Positions 17,349-26,922 of a stretch of DNA of 64,000 bases are shown piece after piece (the first letter of the stretch is position 1; every line of letters starts with the position of its first letter). Both the position numbers and the translations under genes were made by a program. The DNA is taken from NCBI GenBank assembly GCA_039193195.1, contig JBCCWS010000019.1, forward strand, positions 36,468 to 100,467, written 5' to 3'. A model generated the notes under the pieces. That model did no database searches, was not told the DNA's origin, and saw only the letters and a list, made by a program, of their open reading frames with translations. Source of the DNA: Pseudomonadota bacterium (GTDB lineage Bacteria; Pseudomonadota; Gammaproteobacteria; Steroidobacterales; JBCBZW01).

Positions 17349-18635
17349 CTAGCGCAGATCGTGGATTCGCTTAGCTTTGCCCGTCGAGCGGTCCAAGGCG
17401 CCGTCGGCGACCACCCGAACGCCAATGGTCACCCCCACCTGAGACTTGACCTGCGCGATCAACTCACGCTCGGCAGCCGCCACCGCATCGACGCTGGCGC
17501 CTTTGACATGTTCTACTGCCACCGTGAGCACGTCCATTCGGTCTGGGCGAGAAATCTCACAGTGGTAGTGGGGGGTCAGTGGTGCAAGCGTGAGGATGAT
17601 CTCTTCGATTTGCGTAGGGAACACGTTGACGCCGCGAATGATCATCATGTCGTCGCTTCGGCCGGTGATTTTCGCCATGCGCCGCATACTTCGCGCAGTG
17701 CCCGGCAGCAGACGGGTGAGGTCACGTGTGCGATAGCGAATGATCGGCATAGCCTCCTTCGTGAGCGAGGTGAACACTAGCTCGCCGAGCTCGCCATCCG
17801 GCAGCACGTCGCCCGTTTGCGGATCGATGATCTCGGGGTAAAAGTGATCTTCCCAGATCGTCGGTCCGTCCTTGGTCTCCACGCACTCGTTGGCGACGCC
17901 CGGGCCGATCACCTCCGATAGGCCGAAGATATCCACCGCGTCGATGCTGAAGGCCTCCTCGATCTCCCGCCGCATCCGCTCGGACCAAGGCTCGGCGCCA
18001 AAGATGCCTATCTTCAGGGAGCTCGCGCGGGGATCGAGGCCCTGGCGGGCGAACTCATCGAGGATCGACAGCATGTAGCTGGGCGTGACCATGATGATGT
18101 CAGGCTCGAAGTCCTGAATTAGCCGGACCTGCTTCTCGGTCTGTCCGCCGGACATGGGGATGACCGTGCAGCCAAGCTGTTCGGCGCCGTAGTGGGCACC
18201 GAGGCCACCGGTAAACAGGCCGTAGCCGTAGGCGATGTGGCACTTCATGCCGGGCCGCCCGCCGCTTGCGCGAATCGAGCGAGCGACCACCTCTGCCCAG
18301 ACTTCGAGGTCCTGCTTGGTGTAGCCCACAACGGTGGGTTGGCCCGTGGTGCCGGACGAGGCGTGCACGCGGGCGATCTGCTCCATGGGGCGCGCGAAGA
18401 AACCGAACGGATAAGCCGCGCGCAGGTCTGATTTGTCCGTGAAGGGGAACTTCGCCAAATCGCTCAGCTGCCCCAGGTCCGCGGGGCCTACGCCATGGGC
18501 GTCAAGCTTCTTCCGGTAGGCGGGGGAGTTGTCGTACGCGTTGGTGATCGAGCGCTGCATGCGCTCCAGTTGCAGGGCGCGCAGGGCATCGATGGAGAGC
18601 TCCTCGCTGGCGTCGAGGATCGGCGCGTAGCTCAT
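17349..18635 (-). CDS. paaK: Phenylacetate-CoA ligase
   Basis: 428 residues, normal length for PaaK (EC 6.2.1.30), which activates phenylacetate to phenylacetyl-CoA with ATP in the cytoplasm. The adenylate-forming motif SSGTTGQPTVVGYT starts at about residue 93; GLSEVIGPGV and the hinge TGRSDDMMIIRGVNVFP are also present, as is the C-terminal lysine region (RSTGKAKRI). The start overlaps the paaZ stop by four bases (18632-18635), so both are translated together. Confidence 0.96.
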   Translation of the reverse strand: MSYAPILDASEELSIDALRALQLERMQRSITNAYDNSPAYRKKLDAHGVGPADLGQLSDLAKFPFTDKSDLRAAYPFGFFARPMEQIARVHASSGTTGQPTVVGYTKQDLEVWAEVVARSIRASGGRPGMKCHIAYGYGLFTGGLGAHYGAEQLGCTVIPMSGGQTEKQVRLIQDFEPDIIMVTPSYMLSILDEFARQGLDPRASSLKIGIFGAEPWSERMRREIEEAFSIDAVDIFGLSEVIGPGVANECVETKDGPTIWEDHFYPEIIDPQTGDVLPDGELGELVFTSLTKEAMPIIRYRTRDLTRLLPGTARSMRRMAKITGRSDDMMIIRGVNVFPTQIEEIILTLAPLTPHYHCEISRPDRMDVLTVAVEHVKGASVDAVAAAERELIAQVKSQVGVTIGVRVVADGALDRSTGKAKRIHDLR

Positions 18636-20680
18636 GACGGCTGTCCGTCCACGATCGCGTTCATCGTGAGCAGGTCGTAGGTCGCCACGAGCTCATCGCG
18701 CTGGTTGCTGACTTCGACGTCCCAACGGACTTCGCCGTACTCCTCGTTACGCTTCTTTTTGGCCTTCGCCGTTAGCTGCACTTTGATCGCATCCCCGGGC
18801 GAGACGGGCGTGAGAAACCGCAGGTTGTCCAGGCCGTAGTTCGCGAGGACGGGGCCCGGGGGCGCGTCCACGAACAGGCCGGCAGCGAACGATAGCAATA
18901 GGTAGCCGTGGGCTACGCGGCCCGGGAAGAACGGATTGGCCTGCGCCGCGTCCTCGTCCATGTGCGCGTAGAACTCATCGCCAGTGAAGTGCGCGAAATG
19001 TTCGATGTCCGCGATCGAGATCTCTCGTGCCTGCGTGAGCAGCGTCTTGCCCATTTCGACGGCGTGGAAGTCGTAGCGGAAGGGATGGGCGCCTGCCTGG
19101 GTGGTCGGCGCACCCTTGACCCAGCTGTTGAGGACGCCAGCGATCAGTTCGGGCGAGCCCTGCACGGCCGTACGCTGCATGTAGTGCTTGATGCCGCGCA
19201 CGCCGCCCATCTCCTCGCCGCCGCCGGCGCGCCCGGGACCGCCGTGCACCAGCATGGGCAGCGGTGAGCCGTGGCCCGTGCTCTCCTTGAAGTTGTCGCG
19301 ATTGATCATGGCGATGCGGCCGTGGAAGGACCCGGCGCCAAGGGCGATCTCCCGGGCTACGGCGGGGCTGTGGGTGAACACGGACATCACCAGCGATCCT
19401 AGGCCTTCGTTGCAAAGCGCAACGGCATCCGCGAGATCGCGATAGGGCATCAGCGTGGCGACAGGGCCGAAGGCCTCCACGCTGTGTACGTTATCTGCCT
19501 CCCAGGGCGTATCGCAGCGCAGGAGGATAGGGGAGAGGAATGCGCCGTCACCAGCGTCCGCCTGTACCGCCTCGACGTGGTCCGGATCACCGAAGACGAT
19601 GCTGGCATCCTGAGCGAGTAGCGCCACCTTCTCGCGCACGTCGTCACGCTGGGCGAGGCTCACGAGAGCGCCCATGCGCACGCCGTCGGCGTCGGGCTTG
19701 CCCACGGCAGTCTTGCCCAGGCGTGCACTCATCGCCGCTTGCACCGCATCGAGCAAGGGTGCGGGCACTAGCGCGCGGCGGATCGCGGTGCACTTCTGGC
19801 CGGCCTTGACCGTCATCTCGGTGACGACCTCTTTGACGAACAGGTCGAACTCGGGCGAGTCGGGTGTTGCATCAGGGCCGAGTACGGAGGCGTTCAGGCT
19901 GTCCTGCTCGGCGATGAAACGGACGCTGTTAGCGATCACGTTCGGGTGGCTGCGCAACTTGGTGGCCGTTGCCGCGGAGCCGGTGAACGACACCACGTCC
20001 TGACAGGTTAGATGGTCGAAGAGGTCACCGGTGCTGCCCACGATGAGCTGCAGGGCGCCCTCCGGCAGCAGGCCCGTGTCGACCATGATGCGCACGGCGT
20101 GTTCGCACAGGTAGGCGGTGGCGGTGGCCGGCTTCACGATGGCGGGGACGCCGGCGATCAGCGTGGGGCCGAGCTTCTCGAGCATGCCCCACACAGGAAA
20201 GTTGTAGGCGTTAATGTGCAGGGCCAGCCCCTTGAGGCTGGTGTATATGTGCTGGCCCACCCACGTGCCGTGGCGCGAGAGCTGCTCCAGATCGCCGTCC
20301 GGCACGATCATGTCGTTGGGGAGTTCGCGCCTCGCCTTCGATGATGAGGAGAAGAGCGTCATGGCGCCGCCCTCGATATCGATCCAGCCGTCCTTGCGCG
20401 TGGCACCGCTGTGCGAATTGAGCGCGTAGAGCTCTTCCTTGCGGTCGTCGAGGGCCTGCGCCAGGCCTTTGACCATGAACGCGCGCTCGTGGATCGTCAT
20501 GGCCCGCAGGCTCGGTCCGCCGACCGCGCGGGCGTGGGTGGCCATGGCCTTGAAATCGAGTCCTTGGGAACTCGTTCGGGCCACCGTTTGCCCGGTAACC
20601 GCCGAGCGAACGTCGACCAGACTCGCGTCTGCCTTAACCCACGCCTGCAGCGCGAAGTTTTCTAGAACCTGTGCAGCCAT
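18632..20680 (-). CDS. paaZ: Oxepin-CoA hydrolase / 3-oxo-5,6-dehydrosuberyl-CoA semialdehyde dehydrogenase
   Basis: 682 residues, the full bifunctional form. The N-terminal ~510 residues form an NADP aldehyde dehydrogenase with Glu258 (RFIAEQDSLN) and catalytic Cys297 (KAGQKCTAIRR), each two positions after the E. coli residues. The C-terminal ~150 residues are an R-specific hydratase (MaoC-like) domain with FTGDEFYAHMDEDAA and AHGYLLLSF, which opens the oxepin ring. It acts after PaaG in phenylacetate breakdown. Position between paaG and paaK supports the call. Confidence 0.96.
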   Translation of the reverse strand: MAAQVLENFALQAWVKADASLVDVRSAVTGQTVARTSSQGLDFKAMATHARAVGGPSLRAMTIHERAFMVKGLAQALDDRKEELYALNSHSGATRKDGWIDIEGGAMTLFSSSSKARRELPNDMIVPDGDLEQLSRHGTWVGQHIYTSLKGLALHINAYNFPVWGMLEKLGPTLIAGVPAIVKPATATAYLCEHAVRIMVDTGLLPEGALQLIVGSTGDLFDHLTCQDVVSFTGSAATATKLRSHPNVIANSVRFIAEQDSLNASVLGPDATPDSPEFDLFVKEVVTEMTVKAGQKCTAIRRALVPAPLLDAVQAAMSARLGKTAVGKPDADGVRMGALVSLAQRDDVREKVALLAQDASIVFGDPDHVEAVQADAGDGAFLSPILLRCDTPWEADNVHSVEAFGPVATLMPYRDLADAVALCNEGLGSLVMSVFTHSPAVAREIALGAGSFHGRIAMINRDNFKESTGHGSPLPMLVHGGPGRAGGGEEMGGVRGIKHYMQRTAVQGSPELIAGVLNSWVKGAPTTQAGAHPFRYDFHAVEMGKTLLTQAREISIADIEHFAHFTGDEFYAHMDEDAAQANPFFPGRVAHGYLLLSFAAGLFVDAPPGPVLANYGLDNLRFLTPVSPGDAIKVQLTAKAKKKRNEEYGEVRWDVEVSNQRDELVATYDLLTMNAIVDGQPS

Positions 20681-20698
20681 AGTGCTTTTGTCCCGTCG

Positions 20699-21493
20699 CT
20701 ATTTGCCGCGGAAGGCGGGCGTGCGTTTTTCGAGGAACGCGGATACGCCCTCGGCGTAGTCGGCGGAGTAGCCGAGCTCGCGCATGGCGTCGCGTTCGAA
20801 GTCAAGTTCCTGGCGCAGGCCGTGCTGTGCCGACTCGCGAATACGCTTCTTGGTCATCGCGAGGCCGCGGGTCGGGCCGACGGCGAGTTTCGCGGCAAGC
20901 GCCTTGGCCTCGGGCATCAGTGCGTCGTCATCGCAGACGCGGTAGATCATGCCCCAGTCAGCCGCGGTGTCTGCCGTCACCGGGTCACCAGTGAGCGCCA
21001 GCCCCATCGCTCGCGCCTGCCCGATAAGCCTCGGTAGGATCCAGGTGCCGCCGGTGTCGGGAATCAGGCCGATGTTGGCAAAGGATTGAATGAACTTGGC
21101 GCTGCGCCCGGCAAGGACGATGTCCGCCGCCAGGGCGAGATTGGCGCCGGCACCGGCAGCTACCCCGTTGACGGCGCAGATCACGGGCTTGGCCATATCC
21201 GTCAGGCTGAGTACCAAGGGATTCCAGTAGGTATCGCAGGCATGACCGAGATCCGTGGCGGTGCCGCCTGGGGAGACCGCGCGGTCGTTCAGATCCTGCC
21301 CCGCGCAGAACCCGCGTCCGGCGCCGGTGAGGAGGACGGCGCGAATCGCATCGTCCGCCTGGATGGTGTTCAGTGCCTCGCGTAACGCCTCGTGCATCTC
21401 GGCGGTGAAGCTGTTGAGGCGATCGGGACGGTTTAGGGTGAGCAGCGCGACCCCGTCCTGGATCTCGAGTGTGATCGTGCTCGGTGCTGACAT
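20699..21493 (-). CDS. paaG: Ring-1,2-epoxyphenylacetyl-CoA isomerase
   Basis: 264 residues of the crotonase family, close to E. coli PaaG over the whole length: NRPDRLNSFTAEMHE, TGAGRGFCAGQDLNDR, KPVICAVNGVAAGAGA and IGLIPDTGGTW are all near-identical. PaaG turns the phenylacetyl-CoA epoxide into oxepin-CoA. It is the first gene of the minus-strand paa unit and is divergent from paaI across a 78-base region carrying operator 1. Confidence 0.95.
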   Translation of the reverse strand: MSAPSTITLEIQDGVALLTLNRPDRLNSFTAEMHEALREALNTIQADDAIRAVLLTGAGRGFCAGQDLNDRAVSPGGTATDLGHACDTYWNPLVLSLTDMAKPVICAVNGVAAGAGANLALAADIVLAGRSAKFIQSFANIGLIPDTGGTWILPRLIGQARAMGLALTGDPVTADTAADWGMIYRVCDDDALMPEAKALAAKLAVGPTRGLAMTKKRIRESAQHGLRQELDFERDAMRELGYSADYAEGVSAFLEKRTPAFRGK

Positions 21494-21533
21494 GGACGCC
21501 CTACTGTGTTGCGGCGAGAGACCTTTATCGACT

Positions 21534-21539
21534 TATAAT
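21534..21539 (+). promoter_or_regulatory. Consensus -10 element for paaI
   Basis: A perfect TATAAT lies 33 bases before the paaI start. The best -35 candidate, TTGCGG at 21509-21514, is 19 bases upstream and weak, which would suit an activated or derepressed promoter. Confidence 0.45.
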
Positions 21540-21541
21540 AA

Positions 21542-21555
21542 ACCGAACAGACGGT
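21542..21555. promoter_or_regulatory. Candidate PaaR operator 1 (paaG/paaI intergenic)
   Basis: ACCGAACAGACGGT: arms ACCG/CGGT with the same spacing as the site at 23221-23234. With the flanking bases it reads AACCG...CGGTT. It begins two bases after the TATAAT of paaI and so covers its transcription start, and it lies in the promoter region of divergent paaG. Recognition by the TetR protein at 16642 is inference. Confidence 0.6.
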
Positions 21556-21571
21556 TAATTAAAGGCGAGCA

Positions 21572-21999
21572 ATGGCGGACGAAGATGAGCGTGCGCGGGC
21601 GATCGCCCGACACATGATGGCGGCCGAGGGAACTGCACCGCAGTGGCGCCTCGAGCACCTCGATGGCGGGGTTGGCTATGCCAAGGTCTGCTTCGAGGTG
21701 ACGTCGCAGATGCTGAACGGTCACGGCACGATCCATGGAGGCTTGATCTTCTCGTTAGCCGATTCGGCCTTCGCGTACGCCGCCAACTCGAGGAACGACA
21801 AGACGGTCTCGCAGCAGGCGTCGATCGTCTTTTTGGGAGCCGCGTCGGTCGGTGAGACCCTCGTGGCGGAGGCGCGGGAGCAGGCGTGCAGCGGCCGATC
21901 GGGCGTCTACGACGTATCGGTGCGCACGGCGGACGGTCGAGACATCGCCCGCTTCACCGGATTGTCCCGCACGGTTCGCGGCCACACGCTGGAGGACTC

Positions 22000-22003
<4 letters not shown>
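21572..22003 (+). CDS. paaI: Hotdog-fold acyl-CoA thioesterase PaaI
   Basis: 143 residues, a hotdog fold with the PaaI signature NGHGTIHGGLIFSLADSAFA holding the catalytic Asp, and TVSQQASIVFLGAA. PaaI hydrolyses ring-hydroxylated phenylacetyl-CoA and other dead-end CoA esters that trap the coenzyme. First gene of the plus-strand unit; its TGA overlaps the ATG of paaJ by four bases. GGCGAGC upstream is a modest ribosome site. Confidence 0.93.
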
Positions 22004-23208
<1,205 letters not shown>

Positions 23209-23217
23209 GGCGATTCA

Positions 23218-23247
23218 TTGACCGATTGGTCGGTTTATTTATATGAT
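23218..23247 (+). promoter_or_regulatory. Promoter of the paaABCDE operon
   Basis: TTGACC (23218-23223) and TATGAT (23242-23247) are 18 bases apart, a good sigma-70 promoter. The candidate PaaR operator fills the first part of the spacer. The paaA start is 27 bases further, preceded by AGGAGAG. Confidence 0.65.
23221..23234. promoter_or_regulatory. Candidate PaaR operator 2 (paaA promoter)
   Basis: ACCGATTGGTCGGT is a perfect 5-base-arm inverted repeat with a 4-base centre. It lies between the -35 and -10 hexamers of the paaA promoter, the classical position for repression. It shares the pattern ACCGA-N4-(A/T)CGGT with operator 1. Confidence 0.65.
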
Positions 23248-23273
23248 CTGGGACAACGATCCAGGAGAGTCTC

Positions 23274-24275
23274 ATGTACGCCCAATTGGTAAAGTCCACC
23301 GGCGCCAAAGTCCGGTCCCTGGAGGAGATGTTGCCCGACGAGCGTGACTTCCAGCAACGCATTGATCGGGGAGCAAAAATCGAGCCCAAGGACTGGATGC
23401 CGGACGGCTACCGCAAGACCCTGGTACGGCAGATTTCGCAGCACGCGCACTCGGAGATCGTGGGCCAGCTGCCCGAGGGCAACTGGATCACCCGCGCGCC
23501 CACCCTCGAGCGCAAGGCGATCCTGATCGCCAAGGTGCAGGACGAGGCCGGCCACGGCCTGTACTTGTACTGTGCGGCCGAGACCCTCGGCACCTCACGC
23601 GACGAGATGACCGAGCAGCTGCTGTCCGGTCGGGCGAAGTACTCGTCGATCTTCAACTACCCCACGCTCAGCTGGGCCGACATCGGTGCCATCGGCTGGC
23701 TGGTCGACGGCGCGGCCATCATGAATCAGGTCCCGCTGCAAAAGTGCTCCTACGGGCCGTACGCGCGCGCCATGATCCGCATCTGCAAGGAAGAGAGTTT
23801 CCATCAGCGCCAGGGCTACGACATCCTGATAAAGCTCTGCCAGGGCTCCGCCGAGCAAAAGGCCATGGCGCAGGACGCCCTCGATCGATGGTGGTGGCCG
23901 TCGCTGATGATGTTCGGCCCCTCCGATGAGGACTCCGTGCATTCCGCGCAGTCGATGGCCTGGAACATCAAGCAGGACAGCAACGACGACCTACGGCAAA
24001 AGTTCGTCGATGCCACGGTACCTCAGGCGAAGTACCTCGGCCTGCAGATCCCCGACCCTAACCTCAAGTGGAACGAGGAACGCGGCGCCCACGACTTCGG
24101 TGCGATCGACTGGGAGGAGTTCTTCCGGGTGATCGGTGGCAACGGGCCGTGCAACGTCGAGCGCCTCGCGGCTCGACGCAAGGCCTGGGATGACGGCGCG
24201 TGGTTCCGGGAAGCCCTCCTGGTGAACGCCGAGCGCGACGCGGACGATGCCGCAGCGGCACCGGGCGCCGCATGA
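23274..24275 (+). CDS. paaA: Ring 1,2-phenylacetyl-CoA epoxidase, catalytic subunit A
   Basis: 333 residues, slightly longer than the E. coli protein. Ferritin-like diiron oxygenase subunit: the ligand motifs [13 protein letters not shown] and [13 protein letters not shown] supply Glu/His residues for the iron pair. With PaaB, PaaC and PaaE it forms the epoxidase that attacks the aromatic ring of phenylacetyl-CoA. First gene of paaABCDE, with AGGAGAG 5-11 bases before the ATG; its stop overlaps paaB. Confidence 0.97.
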   Translation: MYAQLVKSTGAKVRSLEEMLPDERDFQQRIDRGAKIEPKDWMPDGYRKTLVRQISQHAHSEIVGQLPEGNWITRAPTLERKAILIAKVQDEAGHGLYLYCAAETLGTSRDEMTEQLLSGRAKYSSIFNYPTLSWADIGAIGWLVDGAAIMNQVPLQKCSYGPYARAMIRICKEESFHQRQGYDILIKLCQGSAEQKAMAQDALDRWWWPSLMMFGPSDEDSVHSAQSMAWNIKQDSNDDLRQKFVDATVPQAKYLGLQIPDPNLKWNEERGAHDFGAIDWEEFFRVIGGNGPCNVERLAARRKAWDDGAWFREALLVNAERDADDAAAAPGAA

Positions 24276-24562
24276 GCGCCAAGCGCGAATGGCCCCTGTG
24301 GGAGATCTTCGTGCGCGGGCAGCACGGGCTCGCCCATCGCCACGTGGGATCACTGCACGCACCGGACGCGTCGGCGGCGATGAAGAACGCTCGCGATGTG
24401 TACACCCGTCGCAACGAAGGCCTGTCCATCTGGGTGGTGCCGTCCACGGCGATCACCGCCAGTACGCCCTCGCTAAAGGGCCCCATGTTCGAACCCTCGA
24501 ATGACAAGGTCTACCGGCACCCAACATTCTTCAAGATCCCAGACGACGTGGGGAACATGTGA
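24272..24562 (+). CDS. paaB: Ring 1,2-phenylacetyl-CoA epoxidase, subunit B
   Basis: 96 residues from ATG 24272, which overlaps the paaA stop by four bases. PaaB signature: [20 protein letters not shown], then [19 protein letters not shown]. PaaB is the small bridging subunit that holds PaaAC heterodimers together. The gene ends NM-stop with its TGA overlapping the GTG of paaC. A frame open further upstream (24200) overlaps paaA and is not used. Confidence 0.96.
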   Translation: MSAKREWPLWEIFVRGQHGLAHRHVGSLHAPDASAAMKNARDVYTRRNEGLSIWVVPSTAITASTPSLKGPMFEPSNDKVYRHPTFFKIPDDVGNM

Positions 24563-25323
24563 GCAAGCCACCAACCGATCCCCTCCAGGCGTACGTCCTT
24601 CGCCTCGGCGATAACGCCCTCATCCTCGGGCAGCAGGCGTCGGCCTGGTGCGGCCACGCGCCGGTGCTGGAGGAGGATATCGCCCTCGCCAACGTTTCCC
24701 TCGACCTGATCGGTCAGGCGACCCTGTGGCTGGAGTACGCGGCGCAGCTGATGGAGGGCGAGCACACGGCCGATGCGCTTGCCTTCCTGCGCGACGAACG
24801 CGACTTCCGCAACGTCCTGCTGGTGGAGCAGCCCAACGGCGACTACGGCAAGACCCTCGTGCGTCAGTACCTGTTCGATGCCTGGCATTTGCCGCTGTTA
24901 GGTCAGCTGATGCACTCGACAGATGAGACCGTCGCGGCAATCGCGGCCAAAGCGCGCAAGGAGGTGCACTACCACCTCGAGCGCAGCCGGGAGTTGGTGA
25001 TCGCCCTCGGGCGAGGTACGCAGGAGAGTCACGGGCGCATGCAGGCCGCCTTCGATGACCTATGGCGCTTTACCGGTGAGCTGTGTGCCGCGGATGCGGT
25101 GGACGCAGCCATGGCCAGCGCGGGGGTCGGCGCGGCGCTCGAGGAGGTCGCCAGCGCGTACCGGGCGGAGCTGTCCTCGAGCCTGGCGGCGGCCGGCTTG
25201 GCGATGCCCGCGGGCGAGGGCATGAGTTCGGGCGGCAAGGCCGGGCTGCACTCGGAGCACATGGGTCCGCTGCTCGCGCAGATGCAGTTTCTGCAGCGCG
25301 CATACCCGGGGCAGTCGTGGTGA
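24559..25323 (+). CDS. paaC: Ring 1,2-phenylacetyl-CoA epoxidase, structural subunit C
   Basis: 254 residues starting with GTG 24559, four-base overlap with paaB. Ferritin-like fold: LGDNALILGQQASAWCGHAP near the N-terminus, DEERDF-type helix as LRDERDFRNVLLVEQPNGD, and KEVHYHLERS. PaaC pairs with PaaA but does not bind the catalytic metals. Its stop overlaps the GTG start of paaD. Confidence 0.96.
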   Translation: MSKPPTDPLQAYVLRLGDNALILGQQASAWCGHAPVLEEDIALANVSLDLIGQATLWLEYAAQLMEGEHTADALAFLRDERDFRNVLLVEQPNGDYGKTLVRQYLFDAWHLPLLGQLMHSTDETVAAIAAKARKEVHYHLERSRELVIALGRGTQESHGRMQAAFDDLWRFTGELCAADAVDAAMASAGVGAALEEVASAYRAELSSSLAAAGLAMPAGEGMSSGGKAGLHSEHMGPLLAQMQFLQRAYPGQSW

Positions 25324-25838
25324 GGGCGGTGTCGATCGAGTCCGCAGCGGACCCGCTGGCTCCCGTGTGGGCATGCCTTTCGCAAGTGCCAGACCCGGAG
25401 ATTCCCGTGGTCTCGATCGTCGAGCTCGGCATCGTTCGCGATGTGTGCGCGCAGGGCGATGAGCTCGTGGTGTCGATCACGCCCACCTACTCGGGCTGTC
25501 CGGCCACCTCACGGATCATGTTGGACGTGGAGCAGGCCCTGCGTGAGGGCGGTTTCTCAAACGCCAAGGTGCAGCGCGTGATCGCGCCGCCGTGGACCAC
25601 CGACTGGATCACCGAGGCCGGGCGACAGAAGCTGAAGCGCTACGGCATCGCGCCACCGCAGGGTAGCGTGCAGTGCATCGGCGCCTTGATGCGCGCCAAG
25701 ACGCCCGCGCGCGTGACCTGCCCACGCTGCGGATCGGATGACACGCAGGAAGTCAGCCGCTTCGGCTCGACGCCGTGCAAGGCGAGCTATCAGTGCCGGA
25801 CCTGCCTTGAGCCCTTCGACTACTTCAAGCCGTTCTGA
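25320..25838 (+). CDS. paaD: PaaD, MIP18-like assembly factor of the epoxidase
   Basis: 172 residues from GTG 25320, overlapping paaC by four bases. N-terminal DUF59/MIP18 domain with VPDPEIPVVSIVELGIV and PTYSGCPATSRIM; C-terminal zinc-ribbon-like part with paired cysteines CPRCGSDDT and CRTC before FDYFKPF. PaaD-type proteins help assemble the iron or iron-sulfur sites of the complex. Longer in-frame extension into paaC was rejected. Confidence 0.95.
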   Translation: MRAVSIESAADPLAPVWACLSQVPDPEIPVVSIVELGIVRDVCAQGDELVVSITPTYSGCPATSRIMLDVEQALREGGFSNAKVQRVIAPPWTTDWITEAGRQKLKRYGIAPPQGSVQCIGALMRAKTPARVTCPRCGSDDTQEVSRFGSTPCKASYQCRTCLEPFDYFKPF

Positions 25839-25845
25839 GCAGTCC

Positions 25846-26922
25846 GTGGCCCAGTTCTATCCGCTCACCGTGACGGACGTTCAACGAGATACGCGCGATG
25901 CGGTCGTCGTGACCTTGACGCCCGACGAGCACGATGCGCAGCACTTTGCGTACTCGCCGGGCCAGTATCTGACCCTGCGCAAGACCTTCGACGGCAACGA
26001 GCTGCGCCGCTCCTACTCGATATGTGCCAGCGCCAAGGACAAGGCGCTGCGGGTGGGTATCAAGCGCGTGCGCGGGGGATGGTTCTCAAGCTGGGCGAAC
26101 GAAAGCCTCGCGCCTGGCGAGCGCATCGAGGCCATGCCGCCCGCGGGTCGCTTCTGCGCGCCCCTCGACGCCACCGAAGCGCGCAACTACCTACTGTTCG
26201 CGATCGGCAGCGGCATCACGCCCATCCTCTCCGTGGCGAAGAGTATCCTCGAAACGGAGCCGCACTCGCGCATCATCCTCACCTACGCCAACCGCGCCTT
26301 CAACACAATCATGTTCCGCGAGGCGCTGAGCGACCTTAAGGATCTGTACCTCGATCGGCTCACGGTGCTCCACGTGCTGAAGAACGATGCGGGCGATATC
26401 GATCTACTGAACGGTCGGATCGATGCCGACAAGCTCGACGCCCTGTTCCGCCAGTGGATGGACCCGCGCGCCGCCGACCTGGCCTACATCTGCGGCCCCC
26501 AGCCACTGATGGAGGTGATCACCGAGCGGCTCGAAGCGGCCGGCATGGAGCGCAGCAGGATTCGCTTCGAACTGTTCGCCAGCACGCCGGCCAAGCGGCC
26601 GATGCCGGTGGCCGACGAGGACGCGGAGGCGCATCGGGTGAAGGCTAGCGTCATCCTCGATGGGCAAACGCGCTCCTTTCCCATGCGTCGGGGCGAGACC
26701 TTCCTCGACGCCGCCCTCAAGGCTGACGTCGAATTGCCCTTCTCTTGCCGTGGCGGCGTGTGTTCCACCTGCTGCGCGCGCGTGGTCACGGGGGAGGTGG
26801 AGATGCAGACGAACTACGCCCTCGAAGACTACGAGGTGGATCGGGGCCTGGTCCTGACCTGCCAGGCGCTCGCGCTCAGCGACGAGCTGACCATCAGTTT
26901 CGACGATCGTGACAGCGACTAG
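25846..26922 (+). CDS. paaE: Phenylacetyl-CoA epoxidase reductase subunit
   Basis: 358 residues from GTG 25846, seven bases after the paaD stop. Order of domains: FAD-binding (RRSYSICAS), NAD-binding (FAIGSGITPILSVAKSIL, CGPQPLMEVI), and a C-terminal plant-type 2Fe-2S ferredoxin (PFSCRGGVCSTCCARV and LTCQA). It passes electrons from NADPH to the PaaAC diiron site. Overlaps paaH by 14 bases. Confidence 0.96.
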   Translation: MAQFYPLTVTDVQRDTRDAVVVTLTPDEHDAQHFAYSPGQYLTLRKTFDGNELRRSYSICASAKDKALRVGIKRVRGGWFSSWANESLAPGERIEAMPPAGRFCAPLDATEARNYLLFAIGSGITPILSVAKSILETEPHSRIILTYANRAFNTIMFREALSDLKDLYLDRLTVLHVLKNDAGDIDLLNGRIDADKLDALFRQWMDPRAADLAYICGPQPLMEVITERLEAAGMERSRIRFELFASTPAKRPMPVADEDAEAHRVKASVILDGQTRSFPMRRGETFLDAALKADVELPFSCRGGVCSTCCARVVTGEVEMQTNYALEDYEVDRGLVLTCQALALSDELTISFDDRDSD